From Caldilineaceae bacterium (lineage in GTDB: Bacteria; Chloroflexota; Anaerolineae; Caldilineales; Caldilineaceae): 64,000 nt of DNA. Under the pieces are notes generated by a model. That model was not told the origin of the DNA. It saw only the letters and a program-made list of their open reading frames with translations, and did no database searches. Position numbers and translations under genes: made by a program. Of this stretch, positions 1-8,094 are shown one piece after another. Positions within the stretch are counted from its first letter, which is position 1. The number at the start of each line of letters is the position of its first letter. The DNA is taken from positions 56,678 to 120,677 of the forward strand of contig JAHBVG010000008.1 of NCBI GenBank assembly GCA_019637695.1, written 5' to 3'.

Positions 1-236
1 TGCAAAGCCGCGAAGAAGTTGTGGATAAACTCTATGACTTTGTGGCCGAATTTGCCCACATCGAGCAGGTGGGGATCGTCCAGCACCGCTACGAGCAGAC
101 GCAAGAGATGTTCCTCGACCGCTTGAAAGAAGGCTTGCCCAGACTCTCCACCCGCTTGCTGCACTATCCCCCCAGCCTGGCCGTTCATCTTGGACCAAGC
201 GTCATGGGTGTGGTTGTGTACGAAGGGATTATTTAA
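1..236 (+). CDS. DegV family protein, C-terminal fragment (partial)
   Basis: The reading frame is open from the window edge to a TAA at 234-236. The end of the protein, with HLGPSVMGVVVYE, resembles the C-terminus of DegV-type fatty-acid-binding proteins, where a H-x-GP-x-x-x-G segment closes the lipid pocket. In many Gram-positive bacteria degV lies directly upstream of recG, and here the recG start follows at once, which supports the call. Only about 78 residues are visible, so the N-terminal domain and ligand residues cannot be checked. The likely role, from the family, is presenting a bound fatty acid to an acyl kinase. Confidence 0.7.
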   Translation, partial: QSREEVVDKLYDFVAEFAHIEQVGIVQHRYEQTQEMFLDRLKEGLPRLSTRLLHYPPSLAVHLGPSVMGVVVYEGII

Positions 237-237
237 G

Positions 238-2718
238 ATGCCAAACACTGTATTACAGCGTCTGCGCGATGTCCTGGCCCTGGAAGAGAAACGTGAATGG
301 CTGGCGGATGCCATCGCTGGCGGCTTTCGCTCCTTCCAAGAGATCTGGGAAGCCGACGCCATCAAGTCGGGTCTCGACGCCGCCTGGGTGCGCCAGATCA
401 GCGAGCGCATCCTCCATTACGAGTCGGCCACTCGCGCCGACCGCGCCAAGATCGCGCGCCAGATCCTGGGGATGCTGGATCGACCTGCGCGGCCGAATCC
501 GGCGTTGCGCCATTTGGATCAAGTGGGTACGGAAGCCACAAATCAACCATTAGACGATGATGAAGATCCAATGCCCACGCTCCCGCCGCCAGGGCCGACG
601 CCCCCCGTACATCGTCAGCGCCGGCAGAGTACCCCAAGCGCGGACATCCTCACGGCGTCCGTAGAAAAGATCAGTGGGATTGGGCCGACGACAGCTCAAC
701 TGTTGACCAAGCTTGGCATTGAGACCGTGGAAGATCTCATTTGGCATCTGCCCAGTCGCCACGACGATTACAGCGAAGTACGGACCATCGCCGACATGCT
801 GCCCGGCGAACAACTTTCGGTAGTCGCCAATCTCTGGAAGGTGGAGCAGCGCAAAATCGGCTTCAACCGTACGATGGTGCAGGGAATTTTCAACGATGGC
901 ACAGGCACACTGCGCGCTACCTGGTGGTCCCCTTACAAAGCCAAAGAATTGACCGAGGGCAAGACTTACCGGCTGATGGGCAAGGTGGGCCTCTACATGG
1001 GGCAGAAGACATTGGAAAGCCCCCACCTGGAGCCGCTGCGCACCAAAGCATTGACCAAAGGCGCCATCCTCCCTATCTACCCACTGACCGAGGGGTTGAA
1101 GAGCAGCGAAAAGATGAGCCGCTTCATCCAAAAAGCGATGGATGAAGCGTTGTCCGCCATCATAGATCCACTGCCAACATCTCTGCGCCAGCGTTATGAT
1201 CTCGCCGATCTGAAGAAGGCGCTAGAGCAGATCCACAACCCAGAGAGCATTGAGGCACTTGAGGCAGCGCGCAAACGGCTGGCCTTTGACGAGTTTTTCT
1301 ATATCCAACTTGGCGTTCAGCAGCGCCGGCGCGAACTCCAGCAGGCCACCGCCCCGGCGTTGGTCCATGAGCCGCAACTGCTGGCAACATTCCGAGCAGC
1401 GCTGCCCTTCGCCTTGACCGGCGCTCAGGAACGCGTCCTCGACGAGATCAGCCGCGATCTGGCGCGCACCGTGCCTATGAGTCGTCTTGTGCAAGGGGAT
1501 GTGGGCAGCGGGAAAACGGCGGTGGCGGCAGGCGCCATGTTGATCGCCGCGGCCAATGGCGCGCAATCAGCCTTGCTGGCCCCCACACAGATCCTGGCCG
1601 AACAGCATTACCGCGGATTGAGCAAATTGCTCGGCGCGCTCACCCGCCCGGATGGGACACCCCTGCGCGTGGAACTGCTCACCGGTCGCGTCGGCGGCAG
1701 CGAACGGGAAAATGTGTTGGCCGGTCTGGCGGATGGCACAGTGGATGTGGTGGTGGGTACAACTGCGCTGATTCAAGAGGGCGTCGATTTTCACAATCTG
1801 GCCTTTGTGGTGGTGGACGAACAACACCGCTTTGGCGTGGAACAGCGCGCCATCCTGCGCAGCAAAGGCGCAGAGGGCGAGCGGACGCCCGTTCCGCACA
1901 TGTTGGTCATGAGCGCCACGCCCATTCCGCGCAGCCTGGCGCTGACCATCTACGGCGATCTCGATGTCAGCGTCATCGACGAATTGCCGCCGGGCCGCCA
2001 ACCGATCACCACCAAACGCTTTAAGCCCGAAGAGCGCGAACGGCTCTACGCCTTCTTGGGGCGGCAGATCGCCAGTGGACGGCAAGCGTACATCATCTAT
2101 CCGCTGGTGGAGGAGAGCGACAAACTCGATGTGGGCGCGGCTGTAGAAGAACACACTCGTCTGAGCAAGGAGATCTTCCCCAATCTGCGGTTAGGGCTGC
2201 TGCATGGGCGGCTGGCCGGTTCGCAAAAGGATGAGATCATGCGCGCCTTCGCCAATCGCGATCTGGATATTTTGGTGAGCACCAGTGTGGTCGAGGTAGG
2301 GGTGGATGTGCCCAACGCCACGGTGATGTTGATCGAAGACGCCGAACGCTTTGGGCTGGCGCAACTTCACCAGTTCCGTGGGCGTGTGGGCCGCGGCGAG
2401 CATCAGAGCTATTGCGCGCTGATCAGCCGGGCTACCAACGAGAACGCCGTCGAACGCCTGGAAGCGCTGGTCGAGACCACCGATGGCTTTGCCCTCGCCG
2501 AAAAGGATCTGCAACTGCGCGGCCCCGGCGACTTCCTCGGCACACGGCAGAGCGGTCTGCCCGATCTGCGCATGGCCCAACTGGGCGACACGGCTACCCT
2601 CGCCCTGGCGCAGCAGGCCGCGCAGACTCTCTTTGCCGAAGATCCCAATCTGCTGAAATATCCCCTGTTGCGGGCCAGGGTAGAAAAATTCTGGCGCGGC
2701 CATGGGGATATCAATTGA
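238..2718 (+). CDS. recG: ATP-dependent DNA helicase RecG
   Basis: RecG remodels stalled replication forks and branched DNA. An HhH-like segment (ISGIGPTTAQLLTKLG) starts the typical RecG wedge/OB region at about residue 145. Then come Walker A (GDVGSGKT), the DEQHRFG box, MSATPIPRSLA, and the C-terminal QFRGRVGRGEH motif of superfamily 2. I chose ATG 238, just after the DegV stop, rather than the in-frame ATG 190 inside the upstream gene. At 826 residues it is longer than the usual ~690, because about 140 residues precede the wedge domain. That N-terminal extension has no motif I recognise. Confidence 0.95.
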   Translation: MPNTVLQRLRDVLALEEKREWLADAIAGGFRSFQEIWEADAIKSGLDAAWVRQISERILHYESATRADRAKIARQILGMLDRPARPNPALRHLDQVGTEATNQPLDDDEDPMPTLPPPGPTPPVHRQRRQSTPSADILTASVEKISGIGPTTAQLLTKLGIETVEDLIWHLPSRHDDYSEVRTIADMLPGEQLSVVANLWKVEQRKIGFNRTMVQGIFNDGTGTLRATWWSPYKAKELTEGKTYRLMGKVGLYMGQKTLESPHLEPLRTKALTKGAILPIYPLTEGLKSSEKMSRFIQKAMDEALSAIIDPLPTSLRQRYDLADLKKALEQIHNPESIEALEAARKRLAFDEFFYIQLGVQQRRRELQQATAPALVHEPQLLATFRAALPFALTGAQERVLDEISRDLARTVPMSRLVQGDVGSGKTAVAAGAMLIAAANGAQSALLAPTQILAEQHYRGLSKLLGALTRPDGTPLRVELLTGRVGGSERENVLAGLADGTVDVVVGTTALIQEGVDFHNLAFVVVDEQHRFGVEQRAILRSKGAEGERTPVPHMLVMSATPIPRSLALTIYGDLDVSVIDELPPGRQPITTKRFKPEERERLYAFLGRQIASGRQAYIIYPLVEESDKLDVGAAVEEHTRLSKEIFPNLRLGLLHGRLAGSQKDEIMRAFANRDLDILVSTSVVEVGVDVPNATVMLIEDAERFGLAQLHQFRGRVGRGEHQSYCALISRATNENAVERLEALVETTDGFALAEKDLQLRGPGDFLGTRQSGLPDLRMAQLGDTATLALAQQAAQTLFAEDPNLLKYPLLRARVEKFWRGHGDIN

Positions 2719-2803
2719 GATTGCGGAACGATGAATGCGGAATGTGGAATAGCGTAGGCGCGGTTTTTAACCGCACAGCCTCGTGAACGGTAAAGATGTC
2801 ACA

Positions 2804-2831
2804 AACGGCTGGCTGTTGCCAGCCGTTTTTT
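2804..2831 (+). terminator. Rho-independent terminator after recG
   Basis: A perfect 10-bp stem (AACGGCTGGC at 2804-2813 with GCCAGCCGTT at 2818-2827), a TGTT loop and a run of T follow recG by about 85 bases. It should end the degV-recG transcript. Confidence 0.9.
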
Positions 2832-2855
2832 CATGGCAAGATTGAGAGATCGATA

Positions 2856-2884
2856 CTGACCTGGCTTTTCGCATCACTTATAAT
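2856..2884 (+). promoter_or_regulatory. Candidate sigma-A promoter for NDH-2
   Basis: CTGACC at 2856-2861, a 17-bp spacer and a consensus TATAAT at 2879-2884 lie between the recG terminator and the NADH dehydrogenase gene, about 43 bases before its ATG. Confidence 0.55.
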
Positions 2885-2926
2885 CTCATCAAGTTGCCAT
2901 CCATGCACAAATTCAGGAGGCGAGCA

Positions 2927-4213
2927 ATGAGCGATGTCCCACGGGTTGTCATTGTAGGCGGTGGTTTCGGCGGACTCTACGCCGCCAAGAAGCTAAAGGA
3001 TGAGGCGCTCGACATTACTCTGATCGACAAAGAGAACCATCATCTCTTTTTGCCGCTGCTCTATCAAGTAGCGATTGCCGGCCTTTCGCCAGGGGATATA
3101 GCCGTCCCCTTGCGCGAGATCTTCAGCAAAAACAAGAATGTACGCACGCTGATGGGCAAAGTGACCGACATTGACGTGACCAACCGGCGTGTCATCTACC
3201 CCGGCGACGAACTCCCCTACGATGCGCTGATCATCGCCACTGGCGCCGCGTATAACTATTTTGGCAACGATCAGTGGATCCCCCATGCGCCGGGCATGGA
3301 CGGTCTCGAAAGCGCGCTGGAGATCCGACGGCGCATCCTCATGGCCTATGAAGAAGCTGAACAGGAGCAAGACCCTGAGCGACAACAGGCGTTGATGACC
3401 TTTGTCATTATTGGCGCGGGGCCAACCGGGGTGGAATTGGCGGGCGCCATTGCCGAAATGGCGAATCGTACCTTCAAAGAAGATTTTCGCGTGACTAACC
3501 CCAACCGGACTCGGGTGATTTTGATCGAGATGTTGGATCGGGTGCTGCCGCCTTTTCCACCGGATCTCTCAGAGAAGGCGCGTCGTTCGCTGGAAGATCT
3601 AGGCGTCACGGTGCGCACCAAGACCAGGGTATTGGATATTACCGCCACCCATGTCCTCGTCCAAACAGAGGATGGCGCTGAGGAACGCATCCCCTGCTCG
3701 GCGGTGATGTGGGCAGCGGGGGTGAAAGCAGCGGGGTTGAGCAAAGTGATCCACGAGCGCACTGGCGTCGAATTGGATCGAGGCGGGCGCATCAAAGTCA
3801 TGCCGGATTTGAGCATCCCCCACCATCCTGAAATTTTTGTCGTGGGCGACACAGTCTATTTGGAGCAGGGAGGCAAACTGCTGCCCGGGTTGGCGCCGGT
3901 AGCCATGCAGCAAGGGGAACACGCCGCTCGCCAGGTAACACGCCGGCTGTTGAACGGTCAACCAACACAGCCGTTCCGCTACCGAGATCGAGGCGCAATG
4001 GCGACAATCGGGCGCGCTGCTGCTGTGGCTGATCTGCGGATTGTGCGGCTGAGTGGCTTCATCGCCTGGGTGCTATGGATCTTCATCCACCTCATGTATC
4101 TTGTCGGCTTCCGCAACCGGTTGATCGTCTTCTTGCAATGGCTGTGGAACTACCTCACCTTCCGCCGTGGGGCGCGCTTGATCGTCGAGCGCAACGCTGT
4201 GAACAGAGATTGA
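2927..4213 (+). CDS. ndh: Type II NADH dehydrogenase (NDH-2)
   Basis: This flavoprotein should oxidise NADH and reduce membrane quinone without pumping protons. The N-terminal FAD site GGGFGGLYAAKKL and a second dinucleotide site IIGAGPTGVELAGAIAEM (about residues 160-177) are the paired Rossmann motifs of the family. The C-terminus carries a hydrophobic stretch (FIAWVLWIFIHLMYLVGF) and an amphipathic tail that would anchor it to the membrane. An upstream in-frame ATG exists at 2894, but an AGGAGG at 2915-2920 sits six bases before ATG 2927, so 428 residues is the better model. It stands alone between a terminator and the sugar-acid genes. Confidence 0.93.
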   Translation: MSDVPRVVIVGGGFGGLYAAKKLKDEALDITLIDKENHHLFLPLLYQVAIAGLSPGDIAVPLREIFSKNKNVRTLMGKVTDIDVTNRRVIYPGDELPYDALIIATGAAYNYFGNDQWIPHAPGMDGLESALEIRRRILMAYEEAEQEQDPERQQALMTFVIIGAGPTGVELAGAIAEMANRTFKEDFRVTNPNRTRVILIEMLDRVLPPFPPDLSEKARRSLEDLGVTVRTKTRVLDITATHVLVQTEDGAEERIPCSAVMWAAGVKAAGLSKVIHERTGVELDRGGRIKVMPDLSIPHHPEIFVVGDTVYLEQGGKLLPGLAPVAMQQGEHAARQVTRRLLNGQPTQPFRYRDRGAMATIGRAAAVADLRIVRLSGFIAWVLWIFIHLMYLVGFRNRLIVFLQWLWNYLTFRRGARLIVERNAVNRD

Positions 4214-4350
4214 GCAATCAGCAATTATAGATCTTAAACGAGATCCCAATCCCCGCTCTCCCCTCCCCAACTGGCGCGCGCTCCCCGCTTCATTTATACT
4301 GCAATCATGTAGTCATTCTTCCACCCCAAACTAGAATCGAAGGATCTACC

Positions 4351-5337
4351 ATGATCAAAATTGCAGAAGTACTACCGCCTCGCCCTTCACCGCTTTGGCG
4401 TCTGGTCAAGCAATGTGGCGTTGAGTATGTGGTTGGATCGATGGATTTCAGCACGTTGGAAACCGCCCGCACCAAAGACGAATTGCCCTGGGGCTACATG
4501 TCGCTCCTGCGCGTCAAGACAGCCTATGAGGACGCTGGCTTCAAATTTGATGTATTGGAAAGCCGCCCACCGCTGACCAAGGCCAAATTAGGTCTGCCCG
4601 GCCGCGATGAGGAGATTGAAACGGTCATCGATCTGCTGCGCAACATGGGCAAACTGGGGATCGGCGTCTGGTGCTACGAGTGGATGCCCGTCTTCAATTG
4701 GATGCGCACCTCGACCACCGTTCCTTCGCGCGGCGGCGCCTTTGCCACCGGCTATGATCACGATCTCATGCGCAACGCGCCGCTCACCGAATATGGCGAA
4801 GTCAGCGAGGAGAAACTCTGGGAGAATCTCGAATACTTCCTCAAGATCATTGTCCCCGTGGCCGAGGAGGCCGGCGTCAAACTGGCTATGCACCCCGACG
4901 ATCCGCCGCTCTCGCCCATCCGCGGGTTAGGGCGCATTATGCGCAGTGTGGAAAACTACCAGCGACTGATCGATCTCGTCCCCAGCCCGGTCAACGGCGT
5001 CACCCTCTGCCAGGGCAACTTCACGATGATGACCGATGATCTGCCCGGCGTGATCCGCCATTTTGGCAACCAGGATAAGATCTTCTTCGTCCACTTCCGC
5101 GATGTGATGGGCACGCCCGAAAAATTTGTCGAGACCTTCCATGATGAGGGCAAGACCGACATGTTGGCCTGTATGCAAGCCTACCGCGACATCGGTTTCG
5201 AGGGGGTATTGCGCCCGGATCACGTCCCTACGATGGAAGGGGACAGCAACGAACACGCCGGTTACTCGGCCATCGGACGGCTCTATGCCATTGGTTATAT
5301 CAAAGGGCTGCGCCAGGCGGTCTATGCGGAGAATTGA
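4351..5337 (+). CDS. uxuA: Mannonate dehydratase (UxuA family)
   Basis: UxuA dehydrates D-mannonate to 2-keto-3-deoxygluconate in hexuronate breakdown. The protein shows the family's TIM-barrel landmarks: [21 protein letters not shown] (metal and substrate binding) and a C-terminal LRPDHVPTM. At 328 residues it is of the short UxuA type. An enolase-superfamily dehydratase and an aminotransferase follow on the same strand, which suggests a sugar-acid operon, although an unusually perfect 27-bp hairpin separates it from the next gene. Confidence 0.88.
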   Translation: MIKIAEVLPPRPSPLWRLVKQCGVEYVVGSMDFSTLETARTKDELPWGYMSLLRVKTAYEDAGFKFDVLESRPPLTKAKLGLPGRDEEIETVIDLLRNMGKLGIGVWCYEWMPVFNWMRTSTTVPSRGGAFATGYDHDLMRNAPLTEYGEVSEEKLWENLEYFLKIIVPVAEEAGVKLAMHPDDPPLSPIRGLGRIMRSVENYQRLIDLVPSPVNGVTLCQGNFTMMTDDLPGVIRHFGNQDKIFFVHFRDVMGTPEKFVETFHDEGKTDMLACMQAYRDIGFEGVLRPDHVPTMEGDSNEHAGYSAIGRLYAIGYIKGLRQAVYAEN

Positions 5338-5345
5338 TGATTTTA

Positions 5346-5401
5346 GATTTACGATTGACGATTGGGTGGCGCGTGCGCCACCCAATCGTCAATCGTAAAT
5401 C
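5346..5401. repeat. Perfect 27-bp inverted repeat between uxuA and the next gene
   Basis: Arms at 5346-5372 and 5375-5401 are exact reverse complements separated by only GT. The arms contain the repeated word GATTTACGATTGACGATT, and part of it recurs at once (CAATCGTAAATC up to 5415). There is no T-run on either side, so it is not a plain intrinsic terminator. It belongs to a recurrent class of intergenic hairpins in this window. Confidence 0.9.
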
Positions 5402-5428
5402 GCCAATCGTAAATCAAAGGACCTTTTC

Positions 5429-6568
5429 ATGAAAATCACCAACATCGAATGCTACCCCGTTTGGGGTGGACACCGCAATTTTTTGTTCGTCGTCGTGGAC
5501 ACGGATGAAGGGATCTACGGCGTTGGGGAATCGGGGATCACCGGGCGCGAACAGGCGATCATCGGGGCGATTGAACATTTCAAGCCCCTTTTGATCGGCC
5601 AGGATCCCTTCCGTGTGGAGCATATCTGGCAGATGCTCTTCCGCGGCGGCTTCTTCCCAGCGCAGCGCATTCTCACGTCGGCCATGTCGGCCATCGACAT
5701 CGCACTGTGGGACATCAAAGGTAAGGCGCTGAATGTGCCGATCTACGAATTGCTGGGCGGTCTCGTCCGCGACAAAGTTGTCTGCTATCCCCACAACCGC
5801 GGCGAAGTGGACAATATCCAGACGTTGGTGGACTCGTGCCTGGAGACGAAGGAAGAGGGCTGGAAGTTTGTGCGCTGGGGTCTGCCCAACGATGGCAAAA
5901 TTCTAGAACCGCGCAAAGCTGTCCGCGAGACGATCAGACAGTTCCAGGCGGTACGCGAAGCCGTGGGCGAGGATATTGAACTCTGCTTCGATGTCCATAC
6001 CCGGCTTGACCTGCCCGAAGCTGTCTGGCTCTGCCAGGAGGTAGAGCAGTTCGCGCCCTTTTTCATCGAAGATCCGCTGCGCTCGGAGAACCCGGATTCG
6101 TTCAAGACGCTGCGTCCGCGCACGCGTGTACCGCTGGCCGCGGGCGAACAGTTCTCGTCCAAATGGGAGTTCCGCCAGTTGATCGAAGAAGAGTGGATCG
6201 ACTACGCCCGCATCGATCTTTGCATCGTGGGCGGCTTCACCGAGGCCAGAAAGATTGCCGGCTGGTGCGAGACCCACTACATCCAATTGGCTGTCCACAA
6301 CCCGCTGGGGCCGATCTCCAGCGCAGCCTGCTTGCAGTTGAACCTGGCTACGCCGTTGGTGGGCGTGCAAGAACAACCGCGCAAGACAGGAACCGTCCTC
6401 ACGGATGTGGTTCCTGTGCAGCCCGAATGGGAGGACGGCTATCTGCTGGCAACGACGCTGCCCGGCTTGGGCGTTGAATTCGACCGCGAAGCGGCCAAGA
6501 AGCATCCCTTCCAACAGAGAGAACTGCCTCAACTGCGCCGCCCGGATGGATCGTTCACCAATTGGTAG
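5429..6568 (+). CDS. Mandelate racemase/muconate lactonizing enzyme family protein (galactonate-dehydratase-like)
   Basis: An enolase-superfamily enzyme of 379 residues that probably dehydrates an aldonate such as galactonate or mannonate. Visible landmarks are the N-terminal capping domain with an ALWDIKGK segment, the metal ligands in CFDVHTRLDLPEA, FIEDPL and AAGEQF, and a late HNPLGPISSAA motif that supplies the catalytic His as in DgoD-type enzymes. Together with the adjacent UxuA-type gene it fits uronate/aldonate catabolism. The exact substrate cannot be read from sequence. Confidence 0.85.
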   Translation: MKITNIECYPVWGGHRNFLFVVVDTDEGIYGVGESGITGREQAIIGAIEHFKPLLIGQDPFRVEHIWQMLFRGGFFPAQRILTSAMSAIDIALWDIKGKALNVPIYELLGGLVRDKVVCYPHNRGEVDNIQTLVDSCLETKEEGWKFVRWGLPNDGKILEPRKAVRETIRQFQAVREAVGEDIELCFDVHTRLDLPEAVWLCQEVEQFAPFFIEDPLRSENPDSFKTLRPRTRVPLAAGEQFSSKWEFRQLIEEEWIDYARIDLCIVGGFTEARKIAGWCETHYIQLAVHNPLGPISSAACLQLNLATPLVGVQEQPRKTGTVLTDVVPVQPEWEDGYLLATTLPGLGVEFDREAAKKHPFQQRELPQLRRPDGSFTNW

Positions 6569-6589
6569 CGCTAGATATGGAGAACAACC

Positions 6590-7942
6590 ATGACTTTTTC
6601 AATTACAACCGATCATGAAACGCTGTTGGAGAACGACAAGAGACAGCTTCACGGATTGCACCATCCCAACAGCCACAAGAACCCGCTGATTGTGGAGCGG
6701 GCCGAGGGCGTCTGGCTCCACGGCACCGATGGCCGCACGGTATTGGATGGGATGGCCGGGCTGTGGAATGTCAACATTGGCTACGGCAACCAGGAATTGC
6801 CCGACGTGGCGCGGGATCAGATGCAGAAGCTGGCCTACACCTCCGGCTTTGTGGGGGTGACCAATCCGCCGTCGATTGAACTGGCCGCTAAGTTGGCGGG
6901 GATGGCCCACCCGACGCTCAATACTGTCTATTTCTCATCGGGCGGATCCGAAGCCAACGAGACCGCGTTCAAGACGGTCTTCTACTATTGGCGGCGGATG
7001 GGCAAACCCCAAAAACGCAAGATCATCTCGCGCTATCAGGCGTACCACGGCATCACCCTGGCCGCCGCCAGCGCCACCGGCGTCGAAGCCTATTGGAAGG
7101 CGTTCGGGCTGCCGCTGGATGGCTTTGTCCACATCCCCAACCCCAACACCTATCGTTATCGCGGCGACGTGAAAGATGGCGAAACCATTGGTCAGGCCGC
7201 AGCGCGCGCGCTAGAAGAAGCCATCCTGCGCGAGGGGCCAGAGACGGTGGCCGCCTTTATTGCGGAACCGGTCCAGGGCGCGGGCGGGCTGGTGGTTCCC
7301 CCCGATGACTACTTCCCATTGGTGCGGCAGATCTGCGACAAGTACGATGTGCTGATCATCGTGGATGAGGTGATCTGCGGCTTCGGGCGCACGGGGACGA
7401 TGTTCGGCCTCGATCACTGGGATCTGCGCCCGGATCTGCTCTCCTTCGCCAAGGGGATCACCAGCGGCTATCTGCCGCTGGGCGGCACGCTGATTTCGGA
7501 CCAGATCCGCGAGGTGATCCTGAGCGCGTCGCCCGAAGAGACGTGGATGCACGGCTTCACCTATTCGGGCCATGCCGCGGCCTGCGCCGTAGGTCTCGCC
7601 AATCTGGCTATTATCGAACGCAAGAATTTAGTGGAAAATGCGCGTCAAATGGGCGAACGGCTGCTGTCCGGCCTCAACCGCCTGCGCGACGAGTTCCCCA
7701 TGGTGGACAATGTGCGCGGCAATGGTCTGCTCTGCGGCGTCGAGATCGTCAAGGATCGATCTACGCGCGAGGCGGACAACGCCAAGGCGGTGGCAGTCTC
7801 CAACGCAGCCATGGCGAATGGATTGCGCAGCCGCGCCGTAGGTGGCAACACGCTGGCCTTCTCACCTTCCCTCGCCATCACCGCCGACGAGGTGGATCAG
7901 ATCATTGACCGGTTGGGCAGCGCGCTCGACGCAGTGGGATGA
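6590..7942 (+). CDS. Class III PLP-dependent aminotransferase
   Basis: A 450-residue fold-type I aminotransferase of the omega-amino-acid group. It has the cofactor and substrate motifs YFSSGGSEANETA, AEPVQGAGG, the VDEVICGFGRTG aspartate motif, and the PLP lysine in SFAKGITSGYLPLGG. The opening (HLHHPNSH-like, then GLWNVNIGYG) resembles putrescine/beta-alanine/taurine:pyruvate aminotransferases. It follows the dehydratase gene by 21 bases and probably shares its transcript. The amino donor is not predictable. Confidence 0.87.
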   Translation: MTFSITTDHETLLENDKRQLHGLHHPNSHKNPLIVERAEGVWLHGTDGRTVLDGMAGLWNVNIGYGNQELPDVARDQMQKLAYTSGFVGVTNPPSIELAAKLAGMAHPTLNTVYFSSGGSEANETAFKTVFYYWRRMGKPQKRKIISRYQAYHGITLAAASATGVEAYWKAFGLPLDGFVHIPNPNTYRYRGDVKDGETIGQAAARALEEAILREGPETVAAFIAEPVQGAGGLVVPPDDYFPLVRQICDKYDVLIIVDEVICGFGRTGTMFGLDHWDLRPDLLSFAKGITSGYLPLGGTLISDQIREVILSASPEETWMHGFTYSGHAAACAVGLANLAIIERKNLVENARQMGERLLSGLNRLRDEFPMVDNVRGNGLLCGVEIVKDRSTREADNAKAVAVSNAAMANGLRSRAVGGNTLAFSPSLAITADEVDQIIDRLGSALDAVG

Positions 7943-7945
7943 GAT

Positions 7946-8031
7946 GTGATGCGTAATGCGTAATTTTCTCGACAATCTCAGTTCCAAATTGGGAGCAACC
8001 GTCTCAATGGAACTTACGCATTACGCACCAC
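7946..8031. repeat. Inverted repeat after the aminotransferase gene
   Basis: An 18-base arm at 7946-7963 (GTGATGCGTAATGCGTAA) pairs with 8014-8031 with one mismatch, across a 50-base loop. The arms are internally repetitive (GCGTAAT words), like the other intergenic hairpins in this window. Confidence 0.75.
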
Positions 8032-8094
8032 GCATTTTCCGTGTACTCGCCTACTGACATCATCCTGATTTGCTGGCTTGATCAGGATATGACA

